From the NCBI GenBank assembly GCA_964432875.1, contig CAYSPJ010000232.1:1-5582 (forward strand): 5,582 nt of DNA, in the 5' to 3' direction. Below the pieces are notes generated by a model that was not told the origin of the DNA, ran no database searches, and saw only the letters and a program-made list of their open reading frames with translations. Origin of the DNA: JACJYE01 sp964432875. GTDB lineage: Bacteria > Bacteroidota > Bacteroidia > Chitinophagales > Saprospiraceae. A program made the position numbers and the translations under genes. Position 1 is the stretch's first letter, and the number at the start of each line of letters is the position of its first letter. Shown here one piece after another: positions 1 through 5,582 of the stretch.

Positions 1-28
1 CCTTTACCCTTTACCCTTCACCCTCCCA
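1..28. repeat. degenerate 7-bp tandem repeat over the tetR 3' end
   Basis: The first 28 bases read as four consecutive heptads, CCTTTAC, CCTTTAC, CCTTCAC and CCTCCCA, the last two degenerate. On the minus strand this is a GTAAAGG-type repeat that encodes the last few residues of the TetR protein (a Gly/Lys/Arg/Val tail) and supplies its TAA stop at 4-6. The array may continue outside the window. It is short, so chance or simple low complexity cannot be excluded. Confidence 0.5.
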
Positions 29-624
29 TACTCCTCCACCCCCTTTTCCGTCAAGAAAGGCAAGATGCCGCCCATGGCAGCTTCCAGGTAGAAGCGGACG
101 ACCGCTTCCCCTTTTTCATCAAAATGGATTTCCGCATTAGGTATCCAATTATCGCCCAGCACCAGCATGTTGGTGATGAAATGATGGTACATGCCTGGCA
201 CCCATTCCTCCTTCATCAGTCCTTTTTCGATCAAGCGCTGCAAAGAACCCCACATCTGCTGGCGGCGCAGTTGGATCAGTTGCCGGAATTTCTCCCGCAG
301 GCTGTCGATGCGTCGGATGATGCGCACAAAATCGAGCAGTATGAAGCGGTATTTGTACAAAGTGCTATAAGTCCTTTCCAGTTGAGCAAACACTTCTTCC
401 ATGCCGATATCCGCTTGCAGGGCAGGCAACAATTCCCGGTCAATCTCCTTGGTCAGCTCATCGTAAAGCGCTTCTATCAATACATCCGTATTCTTAAAGT
501 GATAACATAGGTTGCCATGGCTGATGCCGACCTCCTCGGCGATGCTGCGCAAGCTGGCCTGGTCGGTACCGATTTCGTTGAATTGCCGCAGGGCTACTTC
601 TAAAATGCGCGATTTCGTACTCAT
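4..624 (-). CDS. TetR/AcrR-family transcriptional repressor
   Basis: A one-component DNA-binding regulator expected to act in the cytoplasm as a dimer that releases DNA on binding a ligand. With the ATG at 624 it is 206 aa, a usual TetR length. Residues 4-50 are a typical TetR N-terminal domain: helix 1 (SRILEVALRQF), then the helix-turn-helix around residues 24-44 (SLRSIAEEVGISHGNLCYHF), followed by the usual K-x-x-x-L-I-x-A-L-Y. Residues 60-190 are a mostly helical ligand/dimerisation region with no recognisable ligand class. An upstream in-frame GTG at 673-675 would add 17 residues, but it lies only two bases past a candidate -7 promoter box at 677-684, so the transcript would barely contain it; the ATG at 624 is preferred. 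The gene diverges from the small membrane-protein gene at 771 and probably represses itself and that gene through the palindromes at 694-739. Family is certain; the ligand is unknown. Confidence 0.93.
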   Translation of the reverse strand: MSTKSRILEVALRQFNEIGTDQASLRSIAEEVGISHGNLCYHFKNTDVLIEALYDELTKEIDRELLPALQADIGMEEVFAQLERTYSTLYKYRFILLDFVRIIRRIDSLREKFRQLIQLRRQQMWGSLQRLIEKGLMKEEWVPGMYHHFITNMLVLGDNWIPNAEIHFDEKGEAVVRFYLEAAMGGILPFLTEKGVEEYGRVKGKG

Positions 625-676
625 GAGCAGTGCAGGATTTAGCAAAGCCTTCTCCAAACGTAGCGCTTTGCCCACT

Positions 677-684
677 CAAAGGTA
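677..684 (-). promoter_or_regulatory. candidate Bacteroidota -7 box for tetR
   Basis: Read on the minus strand this is TACCTTTG, an exact match to the Bacteroidota sigma-ABfr -7 consensus TAnnTTTG. Transcription would begin a few bases further left, leaving roughly a 45-50 base leader before the ATG at 624. No clear TTG is visible at the -33 distance, where the operator palindrome at 694-709 lies instead. The position argues against the GTG start at 675. Confidence 0.55.
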
Positions 685-693
685 AAAATATTT

Positions 694-709
694 TAGAACA
701 GTTGTTCCA
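694..709. promoter_or_regulatory. operator palindrome 1 (probable TetR site)
   Basis: TAGAACAGTTGTTCCA is an inverted repeat with arms GAACA and TGTTC around a 2-base centre. It lies in the divergent intergenic region, over the -33 region of both predicted promoters. It matches palindrome 2 (724-739) at 13 of 16 bases. The size, symmetry and position next to a tetR gene are those of an autoregulatory TetR operator. Binding by this particular protein is inferred. Confidence 0.7.
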
Positions 710-734
710 GATTGAGATAAAAATAGTACATTTG
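702..734 (+). promoter_or_regulatory. candidate promoter for the small membrane-protein gene
   Basis: TACATTTG at 727-734 matches the Bacteroidota -7 consensus TAnnTTTG exactly. A TTG at 702-704 could serve as the -33 element with a 22-base spacer, at the long end of the accepted range. Transcription would start near 738-742, giving a leader of about 30 bases before the ATG at 771. Both elements are buried in the operator palindromes, which fits repression by the divergent TetR protein. Confidence 0.6.
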
Positions 735-739
735 TTCTA
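724..739. promoter_or_regulatory. operator palindrome 2 (probable TetR site)
   Basis: TAGTACATTTGTTCTA has arms TAGtACA and TGTTCTA around a TT centre, with one mismatch in the arms. It repeats palindrome 1 with centres exactly 30 bp apart, about three helical turns, so two repressor dimers would sit on roughly the same DNA face. The whole rightward -7 box (727-734) lies inside it, so occupancy should block the promoter of the 771 gene. Confidence 0.7.
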
Positions 740-770
740 AATTTTAAACACCTTTAACGAGACTAAGCAA

Positions 771-1001
771 ATGAACGAACATCCAAGCCCGCAAGATGCC
801 GAGCCGGAAGAAGCAAACGCCCTGGGCCAGGCCCGCGAAGCGTATCAATCCGTAGACGAATTCCTGAGCGTACGCGATGATGACAGCACGATAGTAGTGA
901 TCGGCAAGGTGCTGCTGCGCATCCTGGGCATCATTATCTTGATTTTATTGTCGCCCTTCATTTTCGTGGGCTTGTTTATCGCCTTTTTGGCCGCGCTTTA
1001 A
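771..1001 (+). CDS. small acidic-tailed membrane protein, unknown function
   Basis: A 76-aa protein I do not recognise. Residues 1-40 are hydrophilic and acidic (many Glu/Asp, ending in RDDDS), with a short possibly helical stretch at 15-32. Residues 41-76 are almost wholly hydrophobic, interrupted by Lys46, Arg50 and an SP pair at 61-62. This reads as one long or two short membrane helices (about 41-60 and 63-76) with the chain ending inside the membrane. There is no N-terminal signal peptide, so it resembles a tail-anchored inner-membrane protein. The ATG at 771 suits the predicted promoter, and no strong Shine-Dalgarno is present, as is common in Bacteroidota. It is the first gene right of the twin TetR operators and so the likely main target of the regulator. 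It could be an accessory subunit or a membrane-stress peptide; neither can be chosen from sequence alone. Confidence 0.8.
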   Translation: MNEHPSPQDAEPEEANALGQAREAYQSVDEFLSVRDDDSTIVVIGKVLLRILGIIILILLSPFIFVGLFIAFLAAL

Positions 1002-1036
1002 GCAAGCAGGGATTTGTAGAAAAGGCTTACCTTCGC

Positions 1037-1051
1037 CGGGTTTAATACCCG
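1037..1051 (+). other. small hairpin just upstream of the 1059 start
   Basis: CGGGT, TTAAT loop, ACCCG forms a 5-bp stem with a 5-base loop, ending 7 bases before the ATG at 1059. It could affect ribosome access or be incidental. There is no T-tract after it, so it is not a terminator for the preceding gene. Confidence 0.3.
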
Positions 1052-1058
1052 AAATGAG

Positions 1059-1982
1059 ATGCGTTTAGCTTTGAGCTTATCCTTATTGGTACTGCTATTT
1101 TTAGGGCCGGCAAAGGCCCAGGAGTTGCTGCCCAACCCATCGTTTGAAGGGCCGCCCCGGGAGAGCCTGCCACCACCGCCCTGGCAGATCTGCGCGGGGA
1201 GTGCCAGCACCCAGCCCGGGCAGTTTGGCATCGTCAAATCAGCTATAGACGAAAATACCTATGTTGGGTTGACGGTACAAGGCGACGACTACTTTAGCGG
1301 CAACCAAGCTGGCGCTCGGGCGGCTATCGGCACATTTACGCTCGAAGCCCTCCTGGCGGGCGAGGACTATGACCTGACTATCAGCCTGAGCGCAGACAGC
1401 AGTTTCTTGCGCAACGGGATACCTTATGCCAGCCCGACCCGTTTGCGGGTTTTCATTGGCAAGAACGAATGCGCCCGCCAGCAATTGATCTGGCGGACGA
1501 TACCCATCGGCCATTACCGCTGGCAGGAATATACGGTGCGTTTCACCGCCGAAGCCGAAGCGGCCTTCATCCTGCTGGAGGCCGACTTTGGGGATGAAAC
1601 CGAACGAAAAACCGGGGTCATCTTTATTGATGCGGCCAGGTTGGAAAAGAGTCTACTCACGGTGGAGGAGCCCCAAGATACCATGGAGGTAATCATCCCT
1701 GAAGAATGCGCCATTTACGCCCCCAATGCCTTTTCCCCCAACGATGACGGCCGTAACGACGTTTTTCTACCCTACCTGGACTGCCTGCCTACGGTCTTCC
1801 GGTTGCATATCTATGATCGCTGGGGGAGCAAGGCCTTTGAGAGCCGAGATACCCGCCGCGGCTGGGACGGCAAGATGCGCGGGAAACCTGCCCCGGCAGG
1901 GCTCTATGCTTACCTGGTGGAATATGAGTATGGCCAGGGCCAAAAAGCCCGGGAATACGGCGCTTTGCATTTATTGCGATGA
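1059..1982 (+). CDS. T9SS type B sorting-domain (CHU_C) exported protein
   Basis: A 307-aa protein predicted to cross the inner membrane by Sec and then the outer membrane by the type IX secretion system. Residues 1-20 are a signal peptide (hydrophobic core about 4-16, cleavage likely after AKA before Gln21). Residues 23-196 look like a jelly-roll/carbohydrate-binding-type beta domain: it opens with LLPNPSFEG, continues through an aromatic PPPPW segment, and ends with VIFIDAARLEK, a typical closing strand of such folds. Residues 219-307 are a gliding-motility-associated C-terminal domain: APNAFSPNDDGRNDVF, then IYDRWGSKAFES, then GWDGK...GKPAPAGLYAYLVEY and a final GALHLLR. That domain is the type B secretion signal and usually leaves cargo at the surface or in the medium. 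It begins 57 bases after the small membrane-protein gene, so shared transcription is possible. The bound ligand is unknown; no enzyme motif is visible. Confidence 0.92.
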   Translation: MRLALSLSLLVLLFLGPAKAQELLPNPSFEGPPRESLPPPPWQICAGSASTQPGQFGIVKSAIDENTYVGLTVQGDDYFSGNQAGARAAIGTFTLEALLAGEDYDLTISLSADSSFLRNGIPYASPTRLRVFIGKNECARQQLIWRTIPIGHYRWQEYTVRFTAEAEAAFILLEADFGDETERKTGVIFIDAARLEKSLLTVEEPQDTMEVIIPEECAIYAPNAFSPNDDGRNDVFLPYLDCLPTVFRLHIYDRWGSKAFESRDTRRGWDGKMRGKPAPAGLYAYLVEYEYGQGQKAREYGALHLLR

Positions 1983-2002
1983 TGTGCCCGTATCCAGGGT
2001 GA

Positions 2003-2025
2003 AAAAGATTGAAAACCAATCTTTT
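2003..2025 (+). terminator. hairpin terminator after the T9SS cargo gene
   Basis: AAAAGATTG, loop AAAAC, CAATCTTTT is a perfect 9-bp stem beginning 20 bases after the TGA at 1980-1982. The stem ends in TTTT and a further TTTTT follows at 2034-2038. The stem is AT-rich, so it is weaker than a classical GC-rich intrinsic terminator. Its symmetric A and T flanks would allow action on both strands. Confidence 0.55.
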
Positions 2026-2032
2026 CGCGAAA
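2023..2032. other. 10-bp palindrome TTTCGCGAAA
   Basis: A perfect 10-base palindrome that shares its first three bases with the right arm of the hairpin at 2003-2025. It could be a protein-binding site or extend the terminator structure. Nothing in the sequence assigns a binder. Confidence 0.3.
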
Positions 2033-2148
2033 CTTTTTGTCGTAATCTTCCGTAAAGGGAAAAGCAAAGGGGCCGCTTGCCTTTCTCATGGGTGCTTATT
2101 TTAACAAATCAGCTGCCAGGGTGTAGCCTGAAATAGTGTCACAAATTG

Positions 2149-2156
2149 TATCTTGG
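2149..2156 (+). promoter_or_regulatory. weak candidate -7 box for the Asp-box gene
   Basis: TATCTTGG is a one-mismatch relative of TAnnTTTG, embedded in an odd palindrome-like ACAAATTGT context (2141-2149). No good TTG is seen at the -33 distance. If used, it would give a leader of about 140 bases before the ATG at 2300. It is the best promoter-like string in this gap but remains tentative. Confidence 0.3.
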
Positions 2157-2299
2157 CCGCATCAATACTATTGAGGACACTGCCGGGCAGGTTAATCCGA
2201 ACCCGGGCTTTTGTTGAAAAAATAACTGACGTGAGAAAACTATCTACGGGAAAGCGTGCCTTTACCCCCTCCTGGCAATTGATCATTAACGTAAAGGCA

Positions 2300-5200
2300 A
2301 TGAGAAATCTACTTTTTTGGGTGGCACTGGCTTTCTTTACTTTTCCTGCCAGCCTGCAATCCCAGGCACTCCTGGAGGAAGGCATGTTTCAGGCGTTGCA
2401 ATGGCGCCATATCGGCCCATACCGGGGCGGCCGTTGTGTTGCAGTAGCCGGGCATGTCAGCCAACCGCTCACTTTCTACATGGGGGCTACTGGCGGCGGG
2501 GTCTGGAAGACCGAAGATGCCGGTTTGAGCTGGTGCAATATCTCTGATGGTTACTTCAATACCGGATCCGTCGGGGCGATTGCCATCGCGCCTTCTGACC
2601 CCAATATCCTGTATGTTGGCATGGGCGAACACGCGATACGTGGCGTGATGACCTCCCAGGGCGATGGCGTCTATAAGTCATTGGACGGTGGGAAAACCTG
2701 GGCCCAACTTGGCCTGGGGGACACCCGGCACATCTCTGCTATCCAGGTTCATCCTCAAAACCCTGATATCGTTTATGTAGCAGCCCAAGGCCCAGCTTAT
2801 GGGCCCAGCCAGGAGCGCGGGGTTTTCCGCAGCCTCGATGGCGGCAAAAAGTGGGAGAGAGTATTGTTTGTCAACGAGTATGCCGGCTCCAGTAGCCTAA
2901 GCATGGATGTCCACAACCCCCGTATCCTCTATGCCGGGATTTGGGACCATCAGCGCTCCCCTTGGGCAATCCGCAGCGGCGGACCTGGCTCCGGGCTTTA
3001 CAAATCAACGGACGGTGGGCTGAATTGGGAGAAATTGAGCAATGGGCTGCCCCGCAACATGGGTAAAGTAGGCCTCAGCGTTTCGCCTGCTAACCCAGAA
3101 ATAGTCTATGCTGTCATCGAAGCAGAAAAGGGCGGCGTGTTTCGCTCCAACGACGGCGGCAAAAGCTGGGTGCAAACCAACCAGCAGCGCTTGACGGTGG
3201 CGCGTGCCTGGTACTATACTAAAATCGTGGCCGACCCCAGCGATGAAGATCAGCTCTACGTACTGAATGTGCCTTTGCTAAAATCTATTGATGGCGGGAA
3301 ATCTTTTGCCAGCATCCCCAACCCCCATACCGATCAGCATGCGCTCTGGATCAACCCCGATAAGCCCGACATCATGATCCTGGGCAATGATGGCGGCGCT
3401 ACGGTCACCCTCAATGGCGGCAAGAGCTGGAGCTCTCAGTACAACCAACCCACGGCTCAGCTCTACCGCGTCATTGCTGACCGGCGCTTCCCCTACTATC
3501 TCTATGTGGGTCAACAGGACAATACCACCCTGGCCATCCCCAGCCGCACCCTCCAACGGGGCATCGGGATCCAAGATTGGTACCCCGTGGCCGGCGAGGA
3601 GAGCGCCTTTATCGCTTTTGACCCGGATGACCCTAAGCTTATTTATGGCACCGGCATTCAAGGGAGGGTCTCGGTTTACGACCACGACACCAAGATGGTT
3701 AGAGATGTTATGGCTTATCCGGCTTTGGGCTTGGCTAAAAAACCGGGCGAGATGAGATACCGCTTCAACTGGAATGCGCCGCTGGTTGCTTCGCCACATA
3801 ACCCCAAGGTGCTTTACCACGCGGCTCAGGCGGTCTTGCGCTCGGAAGATGGCGGATTGAGTTGGCAGGCCATCAGCCCCGACCTGACCCGCAACGAGCC
3901 TGCCAAGCAAGGCCCGGGTGGAGGCCCTTTCACCAATGAAGGCGCCGGGGGGGAAAACTACAACACCATCAGCTATCTGGCTTGTTCTCCGCATGAAGCC
4001 GGCACCATTTGGGCCGGCTCAGATGACGGCTTGATCCACTTGTCTCGCGATGAGGGCAAAAGCTGGGCCAACGTCACCCCGCCAGGGCTGGAGGAATGCC
4101 TGATCAATGCCATTGAAGTTTCACCCCACCATCCTTCCACGGCTTATATTGCGGCTACCCGCTATAAATTCAACGACTTGCGCCCATTGGCATTTATGAC
4201 CAGAGACTATGGCAAAAGCTGGCAACAAATTACGGCCGGCATCAATCAAAACGCTTTCCTGCGGGTCATCCGGGAAGATCGGCTCCGGCCAGGCCTACTC
4301 TATGCTGGTACTGAAGCCGGGTTGTACATCTCCTTTAGCTATGGCCAACGCTGGCAACGATTCCAGCTCAACCTGCCCGTATGCCCAATCACTGATTTGC
4401 TCATCCATGGCCAGGCGCTGATTGCCTCTACCTCGGGGCGTTCCTTGTGGATACTCGACAATCTGGAACCCCTCCAGCAAAGCTGGGGGAATTTAGGCGG
4501 TCAGGCCCTACTCTTCGCGCCCCAACCTGCCGTGCGCATGGCTACCGCTACCCCCGACGACGGGCAGCCGCTAGCCGGCTTGGGGCAAAACCCGCCCGAT
4601 GGCCTGGCTATTTACTATTATTTGCCGCAGAGGCTGGATAGCACCGCGCTCCAACTTAATATTTTCGACCCTTATGGCAATCTGGTGCGCACCTACAGCA
4701 GCCAGGCCGATAATGACTTCATGCTCTATCCCGGTGGCCCCAAAGCAGTGCCGCTGCTGCCAGCGGAGAAGGGGCTCAACTGTTTCTACTGGGATCTGCG
4801 CCGCCCCAGCCTCCCTGGCGTCCCCGGTGTCTTCGTTACGGGGAGTTATAAAGGGGGCTTAGTTGCCCCGGGCGATTATCGCCTAGAGCTTAAAGGCTTG
4901 CCGGGTGAATTGGTGCAAACCTGCACGGTGTTGCCCCATCCGGCGCTGGATGCCCGCCCGGAGGACTACCGCCACCAACAGGAGTTGTTGGCTAGCATCG
5001 AGCAGGGGGTGCGGGACATCCATTGGTCTGTTCAGCAAATGCGCGAGGTGCGCTTGCAGTTGGAACAGCTTTGCGCTTCCCTGAAGAAGATTGAATGCAC
5101 GGCAGGCCTACTCGATGCCGGGGCGGATATTATCACGCAAATCACCCGTTGGGAAGAAAACCTGGTGCAGCCTCGCCAGGAAACCCATCAGGATGTGATT

Positions 5201-5431
5201 AATTTCCCCAACCGCTTGAGCGCTGAACTGCTCTTCCTCAAAGAACAAGTGGATGGCCATGAACCCCGGGTGACTGCCGGCGCCAAAGAAAGGCTGGATC
5301 ATCTCCTTAGCCAATGGGCATCGCATAAAGCTCAAATGCGCAAAATATTGGAGCAACAGCTTGCGCCCTTCAACCAATTGCACCGCGAGCAGCAAATCCC
5401 GGTAGTTATCGTGCCCACCTTAAGGGAATGA
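2300..5431 (+). CDS. secreted Asp-box (BNR/sortilin-like) double beta-propeller protein
   Basis: A 1043-aa exported protein of the large Bacteroidota group annotated as VPS10/sortilin-like or BNR 'glycosyl hydrolase'; its true activity is not established. Residues 1-22 are a signal peptide without a lipobox Cys. The family hallmark WRHIGPYRGGR is at 35-45. Eleven Asp-box motifs (S/T-x-D-x-G-x-x-W or close) lie at 71, 127, 178, 236, 283, 329, 370, 515, 582, 634 and 678, consistent with two propellers over roughly 35-720. Residues 767-868 look like a FlgD/Ig-type beta domain (FDPYGNLVRTY, FYWDLR, PGDYRLEL). Residues 883-1032 are helical and probably coiled coil. There is no sialidase FRIP motif and no recognisable T9SS sorting domain, so periplasmic or surface-complex location is open. 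An in-frame TTG at 2153 would bury the signal peptide 49 residues inside the chain, so the ATG at 2300 is chosen. A gap and hairpin separate it from the upstream gene. Confidence 0.92.
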   Translation: MRNLLFWVALAFFTFPASLQSQALLEEGMFQALQWRHIGPYRGGRCVAVAGHVSQPLTFYMGATGGGVWKTEDAGLSWCNISDGYFNTGSVGAIAIAPSDPNILYVGMGEHAIRGVMTSQGDGVYKSLDGGKTWAQLGLGDTRHISAIQVHPQNPDIVYVAAQGPAYGPSQERGVFRSLDGGKKWERVLFVNEYAGSSSLSMDVHNPRILYAGIWDHQRSPWAIRSGGPGSGLYKSTDGGLNWEKLSNGLPRNMGKVGLSVSPANPEIVYAVIEAEKGGVFRSNDGGKSWVQTNQQRLTVARAWYYTKIVADPSDEDQLYVLNVPLLKSIDGGKSFASIPNPHTDQHALWINPDKPDIMILGNDGGATVTLNGGKSWSSQYNQPTAQLYRVIADRRFPYYLYVGQQDNTTLAIPSRTLQRGIGIQDWYPVAGEESAFIAFDPDDPKLIYGTGIQGRVSVYDHDTKMVRDVMAYPALGLAKKPGEMRYRFNWNAPLVASPHNPKVLYHAAQAVLRSEDGGLSWQAISPDLTRNEPAKQGPGGGPFTNEGAGGENYNTISYLACSPHEAGTIWAGSDDGLIHLSRDEGKSWANVTPPGLEECLINAIEVSPHHPSTAYIAATRYKFNDLRPLAFMTRDYGKSWQQITAGINQNAFLRVIREDRLRPGLLYAGTEAGLYISFSYGQRWQRFQLNLPVCPITDLLIHGQALIASTSGRSLWILDNLEPLQQSWGNLGGQALLFAPQPAVRMATATPDDGQPLAGLGQNPPDGLAIYYYLPQRLDSTALQLNIFDPYGNLVRTYSSQADNDFMLYPGGPKAVPLLPAEKGLNCFYWDLRRPSLPGVPGVFVTGSYKGGLVAPGDYRLELKGLPGELVQTCTVLPHPALDARPEDYRHQQELLASIEQGVRDIHWSVQQMREVRLQLEQLCASLKKIECTAGLLDAGADIITQITRWEENLVQPRQETHQDVINFPNRLSAELLFLKEQVDGHEPRVTAGAKERLDHLLSQWASHKAQMRKILEQQLAPFNQLHREQQIPVVIVPTLRE

Positions 5432-5444
5432 GCCGGAGCCGGCC

Positions 5445-5456
5445 CTCCTGTTGGAG
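5445..5456 (+). other. short CTCC-TGTT-GGAG hairpin after the Asp-box gene
   Basis: A 4-bp GC-rich stem with a TGTT loop, 14 bases after the TGA. A related string, CTCCTGCTGGCG, occurs at 5546-5557. It probably belongs to the same repetitive intergenic family as the element that follows, and no T-tract supports a classic terminator. Confidence 0.3.
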
Positions 5457-5473
5457 TGCAATTGCCGGATTAG

Positions 5474-5582
5474 TCCACCCCCGCCCTGCGGGCACTCCCG
5501 CCTGCCTATTCCACAGGGCTGGCGGGGGCCGGGGGGTGGAGCTTCTCCTGCTGGCGGGGCTTTCCACCCCCTTAATCCCCCG
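5474..5582. repeat. GC-rich intergenic repeat with TCCACCCCC direct and inverted copies
   Basis: TCCACCCCC occurs at 5474-5482 and again at 5563-5571, with the inverted copy GGGGGTGGA at 5532-5540. CCCCCGCC (5478-5485) can also pair with GGCGGGGG (5521-5528), and GCGGG-CACT-CCCGC (5488-5501) forms an inner hairpin, so several mutually exclusive folds are possible. The strand asymmetry (C-rich, then G-rich, then C-rich) and the final CCCCCTTAATCCCCC resemble dispersed intergenic repeats I associate with Bacteroidota genomes. It may also end transcription of the Asp-box gene. The element runs off the window edge. Confidence 0.55.

Larger units (their letters stand above)
1983..2299. other. 317-base intergenic region between T9SS cargo and Asp-box genes
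   Basis: No convincing gene is present. It contains an AT-rich hairpin at 2003-2025, an overlapping TTTCGCGAAA palindrome at 2023-2032, a weak promoter-like element around 2149, and an 11-base inverted repeat CTGCC-G-GGCAG at 2180-2190. The part after 2153 happens to stay open in the frame of the downstream gene, but I read it as leader rather than coding. Confidence 0.6.

Noticed and set aside
124..510. 128-aa open frame on the plus strand opposite tetR
   Set aside because: It lies antisense to a clear TetR coding sequence and has no recognisable motif.
625..675. GTG-initiated 17-residue N-terminal extension of the TetR protein
   Set aside because: The GTG lies two bases after a TAnnTTTG -7 box, and the extension precedes the normal TetR helix 1; the ATG at 624 gives the usual family length.
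1726..2055. 109-aa plus-strand frame overlapping the end of the T9SS cargo gene
   Set aside because: It is out of frame with a well-matched CHU_C domain and runs through the hairpin into the intergenic region; no family-like features.
2153..2299. TTG-initiated 49-residue extension of the Asp-box protein
   Set aside because: It would place a good signal peptide internally, starts with a rare codon and overlaps the promoter-like string; the ATG at 2300 is clearly better.
3278..3994. 238-aa open frame on the minus strand inside the Asp-box gene
   Set aside because: It is fully antisense to a strongly family-like coding region and its translation shows no recognisable domain; a by-product of GC-biased codon use.
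2300..5431. Assignment as a sialidase or other named glycosidase
   Set aside because: Asp boxes occur in many propellers; the FRIP motif and a sialidase catalytic arginine layout are not visible, so only the fold class is supported.
5432..5443. GCCGG-AG-CCGGC as a terminator hairpin right after the stop
   Set aside because: A 2-base loop is too tight for the full stem and no T-tract follows; treated as part of a GC-rich context.
1..5582. CRISPR array, tRNA, rRNA or insertion sequence
   Set aside because: No regularly spaced repeats, cloverleaf-like segments, transposase genes or terminal inverted repeats were seen on either strand.

Overview
The window looks like chromosomal DNA from a member of the Bacteroidota, plausibly a Saprospiria/Lewinella-like lineage, with moderate GC content by eye. 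Three things point there: a protein ending in a gliding-motility-type (CHU_C, T9SS type B) sorting domain, TAnnTTTG promoter boxes with weak or absent Shine-Dalgarno sequences, and a very large Asp-box (BNR/sortilin-like) secreted protein of a class common in that phylum. The lineage is inferred from these features, not from any search.

Layout. Positions 4-624 (minus strand) hold a TetR-family repressor. The 676-770 gap is a compact divergent control region with two near-identical 16-bp palindromes whose centres are exactly 30 bp apart; they overlap the predicted promoter elements on both strands. Rightward from there come a 76-aa acidic/hydrophobic membrane protein (771-1001) and, 57 bases later, a 307-aa exported protein with an N-terminal jelly-roll-like region and a C-terminal T9SS type B signal (1059-1982). 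A 317-base gap follows, holding a terminator-like hairpin (2003-2025), a TTTCGCGAAA palindrome and a weak candidate promoter. Then comes a 1043-aa exported double-propeller Asp-box protein (2300-5431). The window closes with a GC-rich non-coding stretch full of direct and inverted copies of TCCACCCCC, probably an intergenic repeat that may also terminate transcription.

How the parts may work together. The best-supported link is between the TetR regulator and the small membrane protein: the twin palindromes could silence the repressor's own promoter and the rightward promoter together. The T9SS cargo gene may be read from the same rightward promoter, because it lies close downstream and has no convincing promoter of its own. 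The Asp-box gene is probably a separate unit, since a hairpin and a long leader separate it. No complete known defence, mobile or biosynthetic system is visible. The most original item is the regulator/twin-operator/mini-membrane-protein module.
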